DNA of 64,000 nt from Vicia villosa (taxonomy: Eukaryota; Streptophyta; Magnoliopsida; Fabales; Fabaceae), in NCBI RefSeq assembly GCF_029867415.1, contig NW_026705407.1:496001-560000 (forward strand), given 5' to 3'. Both the position numbers and the translations under genes were made by a program. Shown piece by piece: positions 35,203-46,825 of this stretch (the first letter of the stretch is position 1; every line of letters begins with the position of its first letter). Under the pieces are notes generated by a model. The model was given only the letters and a program-made list of their open reading frames with translations, was not told the origin of the DNA and searched no databases.

Positions 35203-35966
35203 TGTCCACAACTCGAGGGTTGAGACACTTATGACTCGTAAGTCGGGAACTCAGAACTGACAACTCAAAGATTGAAAGACTCACGACTCGAGGTCGGAAA
35301 CCCAAAACTCACAACTCAACGGTTGGAATCCCAGAACTCTCAAATCAACGGTTGGAAAACTCACGACTAAAAGTCAGAAACTCAGAACTTACAACTCAAA
35401 GATTGAAAGACTCACGACTCGAGGTCGGAAACCCAAAACTCACAACTCAACGGTTGGAATCTTAGAACTCTCTAATCAACAGTTGGAAAACAAAGGACTC
35501 ACAACTCAATGGTTGGAATCTTCACGACAAAAGGTCGAAAACTCACGACTCGAGGTCGGAAAACAAAGGACTCATAACTCAACAGTTGGAATCTTCACGA
35601 CAAAAGGTCGGAAACTCAGAGATCACAACTCAATGGTTAGAAACTCACGATTCGAGGTTGGAAAACAAAGGACTCACAACTCAATGGTTGGAATCTTCAT
35701 GACAAAAGGTCGGAAACTCACGACTCGAGGTCGGAAAACAAAGGATTCATAACTCAACGGTTGGAATCTTCACGACAAGAGGTCGGAAACTCACGACTCG
35801 AGGTCGGAAAACAAAGGACTCACAAATCAACGGTTGGAATCTTCACGACAAAAGGTCGGAAACTCACGACTCGAGGTCGGAAAACAAAGGACTCACAACT
35901 CAACGGTTGGAATCTTCACGACAAAAGGTCGGAAACTCACGACTCGAGGTTGGAAAACTCACTGGA
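35203..35966. repeat. 73-bp higher-order tandem array of mini-hairpins
   Basis: Clear 73-bp periodicity: unit starts at 35695, 35768, 35841 and 35914. Each 73-mer consists of three sub-units (22+29+22 bp), each with a 4-bp stem: CGAC-AAAAG-GTCG, CGAC-TCGAG-GTCG, CAAC-TCAACG-GTTG. Older, diverged sub-units to the left use the same stems and GACT...AGTC. Confidence 0.85.
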
Positions 35967-35971
35967 TCTAA

Positions 35972-36152
35972 AGGGGTATGCCGATAACCACCAGACTTAA
36001 ACGGGGAGGACTAATCAACACTAGACCTGACCGAAGGATGCCCATAATCACGGGACTTGAACGTGGAGGACTAATCAACACTAGACCTGACCGAAGGATG
36101 CCCATAATCACAGGACTTGAAAGGGATGCCAATAATCATTGGACTTGACTGA
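35972..36152. repeat. 60-bp tandem repeat
   Basis: Two near-identical 60-bp copies (36001 and 36061 in register) with partial copies on each side; core 'ggactaatcaacactagacc'. Confidence 0.8.
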
Positions 36153-37179
36153 AGAAGACCAGCAGTGGCTAGACTCCATTAAGGATGTTATTAAACACTG
36201 GGTTTGCAAGGAAACATTGATGCTCACGAAGCATAAGAACTACATGGATCCCACAGGCCGAAAGGCGGGGTATAATTCTACAAGAGTGACAATCATTCGA
36301 ATTGCCACACACCATGTATGGATCATCCAAACGATTGAACTTGACAAACGGGAAATAACCACAGAGACAAAGATCTAGACAGAGAAAGACATTGTATCCA
36401 ATCCACCCTGGAGAGAGAATGTGAGACTTCTTCTGGGAATATATTACCTTGTGCTTTTGGAGCACGCACAAACCGGCTTATGCATTGATGCATGTCTGAA
36501 TTTTTTCAATGGCGTAATGCTCCATATTCATGGAAATGCTACGCATTTTTGTAGACGCGATGTGAGTGCAATGAAATTATATGCAAAGTGCCAAATAAAG
36601 GCATTAGTGTGATAGAGAAGCAAAATCATTGGGGTCCCTTCAGGGAATACATTATCTTTTCAATCGAATATCATCTTTGACCTCGGGCGAGATAAACACC
36701 AGGGAGAATCCCCTTGGTGTTGAGAACTCTGTGGGGATGCCAATCTTTCAAGATACCCCTTCTGGTTATTGACTTCTCACCTTGTGCCATTGCTTGGAGA
36801 ATTTTTCAACTTGGGGAGATTCCCTCTTTTCACCAAGGTGGGGATTATAAATCCAGATAAGGAACCACGGTTGGGAGAAGCGGAACAACTCCTAGGAGAA
36901 ATAAACTCCTATGATCGGGGAATGGAACAAATCTCAAGAGAAATAAACTCCTATGCTTGGGGAGAGACGTTTTGCTGGGGAAAAGCATTATGATACTTCT
37001 TAACTTTGTGATGGTCAACTGCACTTTACAAGTGAATGACGGTTCTTCAATACCAACCAAAAGATTATGCCCCAGGTTGCCTGACTCATGGGAATATTTG
37101 CCTCGAAGGGATCTTTACACCATGCTTATTTGAGGTAATTCTGCCCCAACATATTCAAGCAATTGAAATATTCTTTCTC

Positions 37180-37390
37180 TTGATCAACGGATCCTCGAAG
37201 AGATTTTTTCGAATCTCGACGTAACTGCCCTAGATTGACTGAATTTTGAGAGAGATGTCTCAATATCACTGCCCTTGATTGGATGAGATCAAGAGAGATT
37301 CCTCGACTGGATTGGCCTAGTTTAAGTGGATTTGAGAGGTCACACCTCGATTTGATTGCCCCAGATTAAGTACATCCTATCAGAATCCTC
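37180..37390. repeat. Degenerate 44-bp repeat array with inverted repeats
   Basis: Units at about 44-bp pitch around 'actgccc(t)agatt'. Each carries a stem in the same place: GAGATT...AATCTC (37200-37217), TTGAGA...TCTCAA (37246-37263), GAGGT...ACCTC (37336-37348). One unit has a decayed stem. Confidence 0.55.
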
Positions 37391-37441
37391 ACATTTACTT
37401 CCTTTGAAGTCAAACAAACTGTGGAAGCAACTTTATCATAT

Positions 37442-37640
37442 TCAATGGAGTCTTCAAACTCTTCCCCTCAAGGTAACCAATCAAAGAAACATTAATTGTT
37501 CATGCTCAACGGAGTCTTCAAGCCATATGCCTCTTGCTAATCAATCAACGAAGGTACCAACTGCCTATGCTCAATGAAGTCTTCAGGCAACATGCCCCTT
37601 GATAATCAGTCTTTGAAATGATTGTTTTTTACTCTACGGA
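37442..37640. repeat. About 64-bp tandem repeat
   Basis: Diverged copies start at 37442, 37506, 37571 and 37633, sharing 'tcaa(c/t)g(g/a)agtcttcaa' and 'cccct...gataatca'. Confidence 0.7.
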
Positions 37641-40213
37641 GCTCTCAAGTCCTCTTACTTTGACACGATCAAGCACTTCATGGATTCTAATCATGGAAAC
37701 TTCCTTGATGTTTAAGCAAATGTTTTGTATGCAAAAGAATGTTAATTCTAAGAATGGTAATTCTAATGCAAAGCCTATGCTAGTCTTGAAGTTTAAACAA
37801 ACTTTTTATGAAATGAGGTTGCGACCTCTTGTGAATGAATCACTAGTTGGAATACAACCTCGATTTTTTTGCATATGAAAGATAAAGCGAGCATACGATA
37901 CCAACATAGATATGTGTTACACTTCATTGAGAGTCAGTTAAATGTTATCTCATTGGAATGTGTCTTCAAAATAAACCCTACTTCAATTAGGACTTTTAAG
38001 GGTTGTAACTTGGCCGGGTTCACGGTTTTCAGAAACAAAGGATTTTTAGGCTCAAAATTATTTGGTGCCCACCCCCTTCGTGATGTTCTCCGCTCCTAAG
38101 TTCAATTAACTCAACATGAGTGCTCATCTCTCACAAGGGATTTTTTTTGAAACGGTTGAGGAATCAATGAGGTTTTTCGGACATGACAGTCGCTCACCTT
38201 TTATTCTTTTGATTCACTATCACACGACTTTGTTCTTGCTTTATTTTCACCATCCTTTCTCTTTTTATTGCTATATTTTTTCTTTCATCCTTTTTTCTTT
38301 TCTTTTCATTTTTTTCGCCTTTTTTATTTGCTCTTCTTTTTTTTTAACAAGTCGTGTGACCTCACGTTGTCTTTGATTTGTTGGAAGTGATTGCGACTGC
38401 CTCATTCCATGATTGATGAAGGATTACCATTGTGGTATCGTCATCTTTTTTCCTCTTGGTAGGTGAAGGATAACCATCAGGGTTCTGACTTTCCTCAACC
38501 TTTTGAAGGATAACCATTGTTGTATCCTTAGATACATACCCTTTATGAGTTTTGAACACTTGATCAAGTTAAATGAACACTACCCTGCCCCAAGGTTAAA
38601 AATAAGGGTTTTTTCTGATCAGAAAAGAAACTCCTACTTCAAGGCTCAAAGGGGTTAACGAGGGTCTATCTCCCTTATATCCTCCGGTGTTTGGGGATTT
38701 GAAACAATGCCTGTACATCCTCAGTAGGGTTTTATTCAAAAACACACAATTAGGTATTTCGCATTTTTTTATCATCATTCTCCCTCCGCTGTTTGCCTAA
38801 GCAAGTAATTAGTAAAATTTGGTATCGTAATGCCAAAACACCTTTTTTTTTAGTGAAAACGAATGGATTACTTCAAGACAAACATAAACAATGTATTATG
38901 ATTTCCATTCGAAAATTAACAAGTTTTTACATGCTAGCAATGCTTAAACAAACAATGAAATGTTACCAATGAGAATGCAATAAAGAACTAAATGAATGCC
39001 CTTGTTGAGGAGACTTGACTCCGTATGGACTTATTGCTCTCGAATGCCTTTTGCAGTTTTGATACCCTATTGAGACTTCAATATAAGCATAAACCTCTTA
39101 GAGTGAATGTGGTTGTTCTGAAATCAGTGAGGACCTGAGCTTTGCCCTTGAATGTCTTAGGATCTTCAATTAAATGGCCAGGTGCCCCAGCATGGTAGCC
39201 ACTTAACATTATCATATGCTCCTTCCACACACTTTAGATTACTTCCCAGAAGAATATTCCAACAAAGGCGTGAAAGAGTGGTGCATTTTTGCCTTACTTT
39301 AGGGATTCGAGCAATGCAAATGATGCAATACTCAAGATAGACAATGTCTTGCTTATCCCTCGGTCGGGAGCCCCAAACATAGATGTTAGAACGGTAATCA
39401 CCATCATGATTGAAAGAATATTGCATATCATCGAACTCAAGAGAGCTATCTGTGGTGAGGAAGACCCAAAATACCAACTAAAATACCAACAATCAGGGAT
39501 ATAACTGAGCACAAGGCACTGAAATTACATCGGTTCATTTCTCATATTCTTTCTTTCTCTGTTGACGAGCAAAGGCCACAGAGAAGAAAATTCCGGGAAG
39601 AGATGACACATTATATGAAGCAATAGCTTGAGAATGAGAAATGCCTCTGTAGAACATTCTTGATTATCACATGGAAAAAGATTCAGACGGAGTCACACAA
39701 GAATTTGTAATGCTATAGGGATTCGAGCAATGCAAATGGTGCAGTGCTCAAGACCAGAATACGTCTTGCTTATCCCTCGGTCGGGAGCCCCAAGCAACTT
39801 CCACATATGTACAAGAGGTAATTACCACATTAACTTCAATATCCAAACTGTTTGGAGTGAGCATAAATGACCTTTGCAGTTCTTAATATCAGGCACTAGG
39901 CACAAACACACAATGTCTAACTCGAAGGAGTCGCGACCTTTTATGGCTTTCAAACTTTCCTCCAAGAGGTGAAATCTTTTTTGTTATTTCAATAATCAGG
40001 AACCTGGAGACTTCAAATTCCAGACCGTTCTCATGATGCAAAATCTCCTTAATAAGAATAGGAATCTTAACAGTATTTCTGACATTCTGATTCACAAGAC
40101 CTTCTCTCTTGAGGTGAGATTGACATTTGCATTTGGCCTTTAAGGAACTTGTCTCCATTCTTCTTGTCAAAGAGAAAAAGCTTGAATAGCCTCCATGCAT
40201 TGATTCATAATCC

Positions 40214-41423
40214 CCATTAGCTTTTTGGATAGAGGGCATGGCAAGGAAGAGTTTGATAGCTAGCTTGGGCTTTAAGGAAGCTTGTGGAGCCTTAAAATTA
40301 GCTTCAAAGTTGGAACACCAGGTGTTTGATAGAATGCACGCGCATGACCTGGAATTCTGCCCAGCCAGATGCCTGACCATTACTAGTATGAACACATGAC
40401 TTTGTTGCATCCTAGCTGATCCATTACACATCCAAATAACATGATTCTTGGCTCATTGTGTAGAGGACATGGAGGAAAGTAGATGCATACCAAGTTTGAG
40501 TTTGTAGCACATTCGTAGAGCTCAAGAAACTGCTTCCAATATGGCACACCATATGTTTGATACAATGCTTACGCGTGGCCTGAACTTTGGCCTGGGTCAT
40601 GACTTGGATCAAATGAGTTTCTTAAAACTTCAGACCACTTTATCTTCTCAACCAAGCTTCAAATGAAAAAACTTTCAACTAGAAAGTTGTAGTATCCCAT
40701 GATCTGAACATTTTTGATATTGGGAATTTTCTGAAATAAGGCCTTTTGACACATGTAATCTAATGGTGAAGTTGACTGCTCATCAAACTTTTAACAGCCA
40801 AAATATCTTCTAAGTATGAAAACTTTCCATTTTTGATTTTTTCTATTTTTGGCGACTTTTGTCAAACTCCCGATTTTATTCATTCTTTGACTTTTCTTAA
40901 TCGATTTTCCACCAAAAGTCAATATTTGAGTGATTGGCCTGATTTTAACCCAAAAGTCAACTATTCTGATTTTTCTCCTATCTTAATGAAATCCCCGATT
41001 AATCAGTTTCCAACCAATGGCAATCAACTGAACACCTCCACACAGTCATCATACCATCTCCCTTCATAAAATCAGCTCTTGATCAATGTATTGACCAAAA
41101 AGTCAACTGCGTTGACTTTGGTCAAGAAACCCTAATTCAGGATAATCTGATGAACAACAAGCTCGTACTTTCTAACCAATTCTCTGGATTGAAGGTGAGC
41201 AAACCCTGATTCAAGAGAGCCCTCAGAAGGATGATGCCACAGGACCAGACCTCAGATCCTTATATTTGATCAGAAATTCTTTGTGCCAGGAGCTCCTTTC
41301 TTGTCACCTTTTGGGATAGTAGCAATGATATGAATGCCTGAATTGGGCCATGACCTAAATGATGTATGTATGTGAATTATAAGCCAGATAAATAAGGGTA
41401 GGACAAATTTGGGGTATGACACT
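40214..41423. repeat. Right copy of duplicated LTR A end + ACACT
   Basis: Matches 5796-6975. It sits where E1's primer site and leader should be, directly before E1's right LTR. The junction with unrelated 3' UTR sequence is at 40213/40214, with 'ccattagcttt' at the breakpoint. Confidence 0.85.
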
Positions 41424-42029
41424 TGTCGCTACCGCGAAAAATGGAATCAGAGTCGCCACTAATATATTCATCCCATCGCGGGAAAGGGATATCAGAAACC
41501 TAACTCGAAATAAGAATAAGGTCTTTCGACCAGAGAATAGGGTACGGGAGTCGGTTACGCGAGGGGAAGGTGCTAGCACCCCTCACGCCCATCGTACTCG
41601 ATGGTATCCCCTATGTTTGTTTCTATCTAAAGGGTGTCTAATGTCTAAACCTAAATGCCAATGAATGCAAAAGAAATACGGGGAAAAAAGGAATTATTTA
41701 CAAGTGTGCTTGCTTAGGCCCCGCGACCCAATGCCTACGTATCCCTTAAAAGGAATCAGAGCCACCGTAGTTCGGCTCAATAGTTTCCATTTGTTTTGTG
41801 TTTTTTAGTTGAACAAAGGTTAAGTTCACAATCCTTTGGAGACTTATACGCCTACTTTTGGAAAGGACTTAACTTGTTCTTAGGTGCCTAACAAGGCAAA
41901 AGAATGAACTTGGGTTTGTGTTTTTTATGTAACTACATGATGAACAAAACCCAATACAAGGTTTCGCGCCACTTCGTCACTTTTTTAGGGGATTTACTTT
42001 GCGATTTGAATCACATAAAAATGTATAAT

Positions 42030-42245
42030 GATCGAGAAACAGATTAGGGAATGAATCCCACTCATTTCTCTCCCATTATATAATGATCGAGAAACAGATT
42101 AGGGAATGAATCCCACTCATTTCTCTCCCATTAAGTAGTGATCGAGAAACAGATTAGGGAATAAATCCCACTCATTTCTCTCCCACTAAGTGATTGAGAA
42201 ACAGATTAGGGAATAAATCCCACTCATTTCTCTCCCACTTTTAGT
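42030..42245. repeat. Four-copy 55-bp repeat with GGGA...TCCC stem
   Basis: Units start at 42030, 42085, 42140 and 42192. Each contains GGGAATRAATCCC, a 4-bp stem with a 5-nt loop. In LTR A the same place in the LTR is occupied by the unrelated stems of 3431-3546. Confidence 0.8.
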
Positions 42246-42788
42246 AAGGTGTGATTCGCATCTCTGTTTATTAGTATTTTAATGTTGAAAAAGAAAAAGA
42301 ATGAATAAGGGGAACTAACCTATTCTCTACTCTAAGTTGTTCTAATTCCTATTCTAAAGTTAACATGGTGATGAAATATATTCTAAAAGGAGCTACAAAT
42401 GATACTATCAAAATGGACCAAAAATATGGCCAAAGATCCAAGCAACAAAATCATACAAAAATTATACACAAAAACAACATGGAAGTGATACAAAAGCATA
42501 AGAGAAGCAATTAAAAAATTAGTACTAAAATTAACCTAAAAAACTACTATTTTTTATGAGTTTTATGAAGGAGAAATCAATTAAAAACCAAAATTAAACT
42601 AGCCTAAAACCTAATTAAGAAGCTAATATTTTTATTACATTTTTTTGTCAACTATTACCTAAAAAATCTAACAAAATTTTAATGGTTTCATTGTTTTTAG
42701 AACCTAAAAATGATGGGAAAAAACTAAGTGAAAAAACTATTAAATCTAAAAGCCAAATAGTAAGTCAGGGGGTTTAAATGGAATATGG

Positions 42789-42793
42789 TGGTG
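42789..42793. repeat. TSD TGGTG of AT, left copy
   Basis: Duplicated at 52396-52400. Confidence 0.95.
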
Positions 42794-44040
42794 TGTTAGG
42801 GACCAAATAGTGCTAATTTTCATATATTGTTTTTGGTCCCTTTAACCACTTTTTACTCAATAATCACACTTTTATTCATACAATTTAGTAATTTTGCAAT
42901 TTTGTTCATTTTAGTTCATTTGAATTGTTATTTCACATGTTTGTTAGTTTTGTAGCGTTTTTAAAAGGTTTGAAGATCATGGAAGCGAAGAGGAATTACT
43001 TGAAGACTTGGAATAGCAAAAGAAGTGTTGATGAGGCCAGTTTGCCCCGCAAATATCCTTTGCGCCGCCAACTGATAGATGCTGAACAAGTCTAGTTTTG
43101 AATTGCAACTGATGTGGCAAAAGATTCACTGTTTGCCCCGCAAACATTGTTTGCCCCGCAAACACTGCGCTGCAGAATTTTATCTTTTACTTTGTTGCCA
43201 CTTGTCATGAGAGATGGGCTTATCTTTTGAATAGGAAAAGTTAGTACGAATTAGGGGTTATTTAGGGAGATAAAAAAGGGGAATTAGAACATTCTATTCA
43301 TTGTGAACCAAACATTGAGGCTAGGGTTTTGAGTGAGAAAAAGAACAACTTTGTGAGAGATTGATGTTCTTAGCTTCTTCTTCATTCTTCTTGCTGTCAA
43401 CTATGGTGATGAGTAGCTAAATCCCACTTTGACAAGATTGGAGGTAGTAACTATTCTTGTTAACTATGTATTTTCTCTAGCACTTTTGTATGAACTTCAT
43501 TAGTATTGAAATGGATGAATGTTGTTGCTTTATCTTTTATATTTAGATTTGATTTATGATTGAGAAATATATTTCAAGTCTTGGTCTACAACATTTTATC
43601 AAGTAGTGAATAAATGCTAGAGATAGATTTATTTGCCACTTTTCTATTTGTATCAAACAGTCAAGATTAATATATTGATAGTTAGAGTGAGAGATCATCT
43701 AAAGATTAATATCTTAACTTTCACAACTTTGTTTAGACATAAACATTGTTGAGAGGATACTAGAACATTGTCATTGCTATTGAAGTTATACTTTAGTCGT
43801 TAAAGTCACATAGAAGATAGGAATAGTGAAACCAAAACCAATCTTGTCATTCTTTTATTATTGAAACAAGTTTTAGTTTATTGTCTTATAATTATCTTGA
43901 TTAGAAAAATAGCGATTCAAAACAAAACAACTTTGTTACCTTTCGAACTTAAAATAATAGTAACTATAGAACGGCGGTAATATCACCCAATCTCTGTGGA
44001 TACGATTTAAAAATATTTGCCTTGAATATACTATTCAACA
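42794..44040 (+). repeat. 5' LTR of AT
   Basis: TGTTAGGGACC to CTATTCAACA, 1,247 bp. It carries two pairs of TTTGCCCCGCAAA-type inverted repeats at 43041/43059 and 43132/43150. Confidence 0.95.
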
Positions 44041-44043
44041 AAT

Positions 44044-44061
44044 TGGCGCCGTTGCCGGGGA
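44044..44061 (+). other. Primer binding site of AT (tRNA-Asp type)
   Basis: TGGCGCCGTTGCCGGGGA, 3 nt after the 5' LTR. Confidence 0.95.
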
Positions 44062-44171
44062 TTGGCGTTTGATATTGCAAGCATTGCAATAGTTCATTGT
44101 TTTAAGTTTGTTACTTTATTCTTAATTCTTTTGCGTTTCACTTGGTTTACTAGTTTTGTAGATCCTTGTGT

Positions 44172-45514
44172 ATGCGAGAAAAAGCTACCGAAGAGAAATT
44201 TCATTTCGATCCCGAAATTGAAAGAACACTCCGAAAGCTCAATAGCAAGACACGAAGAAGAAGGAAGTTAGCCCAAGAGAAGCGACAAAGAGAAGAGGCA
44301 TCTACTTCTTCTAACAGTCAAATTGAAGAGGTAGTTGTAAACACTTTTGAAGGAGACATGGCGGGTGTTGTTCCAACCGAAATGTCCGCCAATAGTCCAA
44401 GACGCACCGCCCAATTTGCACGCAATGCTCAAGGTGGAGCAAATACGGAGATGAAGACCGGAATCCTCCAACTTGTTTATGCAAATCCATTCACCGGAAT
44501 GGATCATGAGGATCCTTTCGCACAACTCACCAAATTTTACGAGATTGCGGGTTCAACGGGAGTTGATGCGGCGAATGGTATCTTGATCAATTACCAAATG
44601 TGATGACGGATTGGAATCTATTGGAAGAAAAGTTTTTAGAACGATATTTTCCTCAATCCCGATTCATGGAGGCCAAAACGGCAATCGCGGTGTTCAACCA
44701 AGGAAGCAACGAATCTCTTAATGAAGCGTGGGAAAGATTCAAATCCATGCTTAGAAAATGCAAGGGTCATGGTTTTGATGCTCTCACACAAATTCACATC
44801 TCCCGCAATGGGCTTCAACCGGTGCACAAGACACTTTTGGATGCTACCGCGGGTGGCTCTTTAATGTCAAAAAGCGCGGAGGATGCAATAATGATAATTG
44901 ATCGTATGGCACTCAATGACCTCCAAACTCAACATGATAGGAGTCCATCACAAAGAAAGCCGGGTGTTCTTGAATTAAACACCAATGATGCCATCCTTGC
45001 TCAAAACAAGATTCTCTCTCAACAAGTTGAGTTACTCACTAAGCAAATGTCGAAGCTTCCACAACAAATGAAGGAAATTCATGGGATGCAAATGACTTCT
45101 CACGTAGAAAGTTGTGAACTTTGTCAAGGTGACCATCCTACCGGGTTTTGTCCTCCTCCCGAGGGTGAAGAAGTGAATTATGTCAACAATCAAAATCAAG
45201 GTTATCAAAGGCAACCTCCACCTCACAACAATCCTTACCAAAGAAACAACCAAGGATTCCAACCTTCAAGATTCGGCAATCAACACTATCAACATCAAAG
45301 TCCTTATCAAAGTTCAAATCCACAAGGCCAAGGTCAACAATCTCAAAGTGGAAGCTCAAAGTTGGAAGACACTCTTACACAATTCATGCAAGCATCCATG
45401 GCTAATCAAAGGAGTAATGAAGCGGCCATAAAGAATTTAGAAAATCAAGTGGGCCAACTTGCAAAGCAATTGTTTGAGCAACAACCGGGAGCATATTTTT
45501 CCGCCAACACCTAA
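44172..45514 (+). pseudogene. gag: gag of AT, one deletion/frameshift
   Basis: First frame 44172-44603 (MREKATEEKFHF... NPFTGMDHEDPFAQLTKFYEIAG). The second frame from 44600 continues with NWLLEEKFL-type Athila capsid motifs (EKFLERYFPQSRFMEAKTAIAVF, DALTQIHISRNGLQP, DATAGGSLMS). A short segment between them, normally linking the two, is missing; this causes the frame change at about 44590-44603. A zinc-like CELCQGDHPTGFC lies near 45115, then a Gln/Asn/Pro-rich tail. A TAA at 45512-45514 separates it from the protease in the same frame. Confidence 0.85.
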
Positions 45515-46759
45515 ACCAATCCAAAGGAGCATTGCAAAGCCATTGTTACAAGAAGTGGGAAAGAGGTGAATAGTGGTGTAAATGAAGAGTTTATAGTGGA
45601 AGATGAGGAGGAAGTAATAGTTGAAGATGAAAAGGAGGAAGTGATAGTTGAAAATGAGGGAGAAAAGAGTGAGGAGAAAATGGAGGAAGAATTAGTTGAA
45701 AAAGAGCGGAAAGAAAAAGAAGAAAGAGAGAAGAATGACAAAAAGGTGAAGAGGAATAAAAAGAGAAATGAGAACGTGAGCATAATTCCTCTCCAATATC
45801 TACCTTACCCGCACGTGCAATCAAGGAAGGAAGACGCAAGGCGCTACACTCAATTTATGGATATATTTAAACAACTTCACATAAATATTCCATTTTCCGA
45901 AGCATTGGAGAAAATGCCCAAGTATGCAAAATTCATGAAGCAAATGCTCACAAAGAAAAAGAAGTACACGGATGAAGAGACAGTTTTGCTTGATGCTCAT
46001 TGTAGTACAATTATTCAAAAAACTCCCCCAAGAAAGGAAGCCGATCCGGGACGAGTCATTTTACCGATCACCATTGGAGGTAACTACATTAGTAATGGTT
46101 TGGTTGATTTGGGGTCTAGCATCAATTTAATACCTTTATCCGTTGTCAAGAGATTGGGGAACATTGAGATGAAACACACCAGGATAACTTTGCAACTAGC
46201 CGATAAGTCTATCATTTCACCATATGGAGTTGTACAAGACATGCTAGTAAAGGTTGACAAATTTTTGTTCCCGGTTGATTTTGTGGTAGTCGACATGGAG
46301 GAGGATTGTGATGTGCCATTAATACTTGGAAGACCATTCATGAAGACCACCCGAATGATGATTGATATTGATGATGGGATTATGAAAGTAAGGGTGCAAG
46401 ATAAAGAGGTAATTTTTACTCTTTTTGAGTCTACGAAGCCTACTAAGGATGAACATGACAACTTTCGAATCGATGATGAAAAAGGAGAAATCATTGAGGT
46501 GGCGAATCAATTTCACAAGGACAAGGAGAAGGCAAATCATGAGGGAAAGACTCATCACAAAAACTTTAAAGTTGGACAAATGGTGCTAGTGTGCAATTCA
46601 AGACTCAAGGTGTTTCCTACTAAATTAAAGTCAAAGTGGCCGGGGCCATTTGTTGTGAAAGAGGTGCGAAATTATGGATCCATTGTGGTGGAGGACCCTA
46701 AAACACAAGAAAGCTGGACTATTAAGGAACAAAGACTCAAAGTCTACCACGATGGATAA
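45515..46759 (+). CDS. Protease fused in frame to the integrase C-terminus (AT)
   Basis: Same frame as the second part of gag, after one stop. Order: TNPKEHCKAIVTRSGK, a long Glu/Lys-rich stretch (about 45590-45770), a conserved Athila spacer (YPHVQSRK, FLDIFKQLHINIPFSEAL-type), then the aspartic protease with LVDLGSSINLIPLSV near 46105 and LILGRPFM near 46322. Soon after FTLFESTKPT it passes without a frame break to FKVGQMVLVCNSRLKVFPTKLKSKW, the C-terminal domain of an Athila integrase, ending LKVYHDG. RT, RNase H and the integrase core (some 3-4 kb in full elements) are deleted. A fusion protein is possible but unproven. Confidence 0.85.
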   Translation, partial: TNPKEHCKAIVTRSGKEVNSGVNEEFIVEDEEEVIVEDEKEEVIVENEGEKSEEKMEEELVEKERKEKEEREKNDKKVKRNKKRNENVSIIPLQYLPYPHVQSRKEDARRYTQFMDIFKQLHINIPFSEALEKMPKYAKFMKQMLTKKKKYTDEETVLLDAHCSTIIQKTPPRKEADPGRVILPITIGGNYISNGLVDLGSSINLIPLSVVKRLGNIEMKHTRITLQLADKSIISPYGVVQDMLVKVDKFLFPVDFVVVDMEEDCDVPLILGRPFMKTTRMMIDIDDGIMKVRVQDKEVIFTLFESTKPTKDEHDNFRIDDEKGEIIEVANQFHKDKEKANHEGKTHHKNFKVGQMVLVCNSRLKVFPTKLKSKWPGPFVVKEVRNYGSIVVEDPKTQESWTIKEQRLKVYHDG

Positions 46760-46825
46760 GCAAGCCGCGATGGTGTGTCATTTCACTTGATGAGCCTTGA
46801 TGCACCATCAAACCGTCGAGCTCGA

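Larger units (their letters stand above)
34930..40213 (-). other. Hypervariable 3' UTR of E1 with several tandem arrays
   Basis: 5.3 kb of non-coding sequence upstream of E1's 3' LTR. It holds separate short tandem arrays (35203-35966, 35972-36152, 36860-36960, 37180-37390, 37442-37640, 38418-38530) and a repeated segment (39298 and 39716; each with 'cttatccctcggtcgggagcc'). Between arrays I see no gene. Such tandem-repeat-rich 3' UTRs are a known property of legume Ogre elements and a source of satellite DNA. The frames of 60-100 codons here are products of the repeats. The region ends at a recombination junction at 40213/40214. Confidence 0.75.
41424..42793 (-). repeat. Right LTR of E1, outer part
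   Basis: TGTCGC start to the insertion point of AT. It shows the empty site for P at 41664-41668 and holds a four-copy 55-bp repeat (42030-42245). Confidence 0.85.

Noticed and set aside
35203..35966. CRISPR-like array of direct repeats
   Set aside because: Repeats are contiguous 73-bp monomers without unique spacers, in plant retrotransposon 3' UTR sequence.
35483..36000. Repetitive proteins of the tandem array (frames at 35483-35752 and 35761-36000)
   Set aside because: They arise from the 73-bp repeat; 73 is not a multiple of three, so no constant peptide repeat is kept.
39889..40431. 180-codon minus-strand frame
   Set aside because: It crosses the recombination junction at 40213/40214 and has no recognisable domain.
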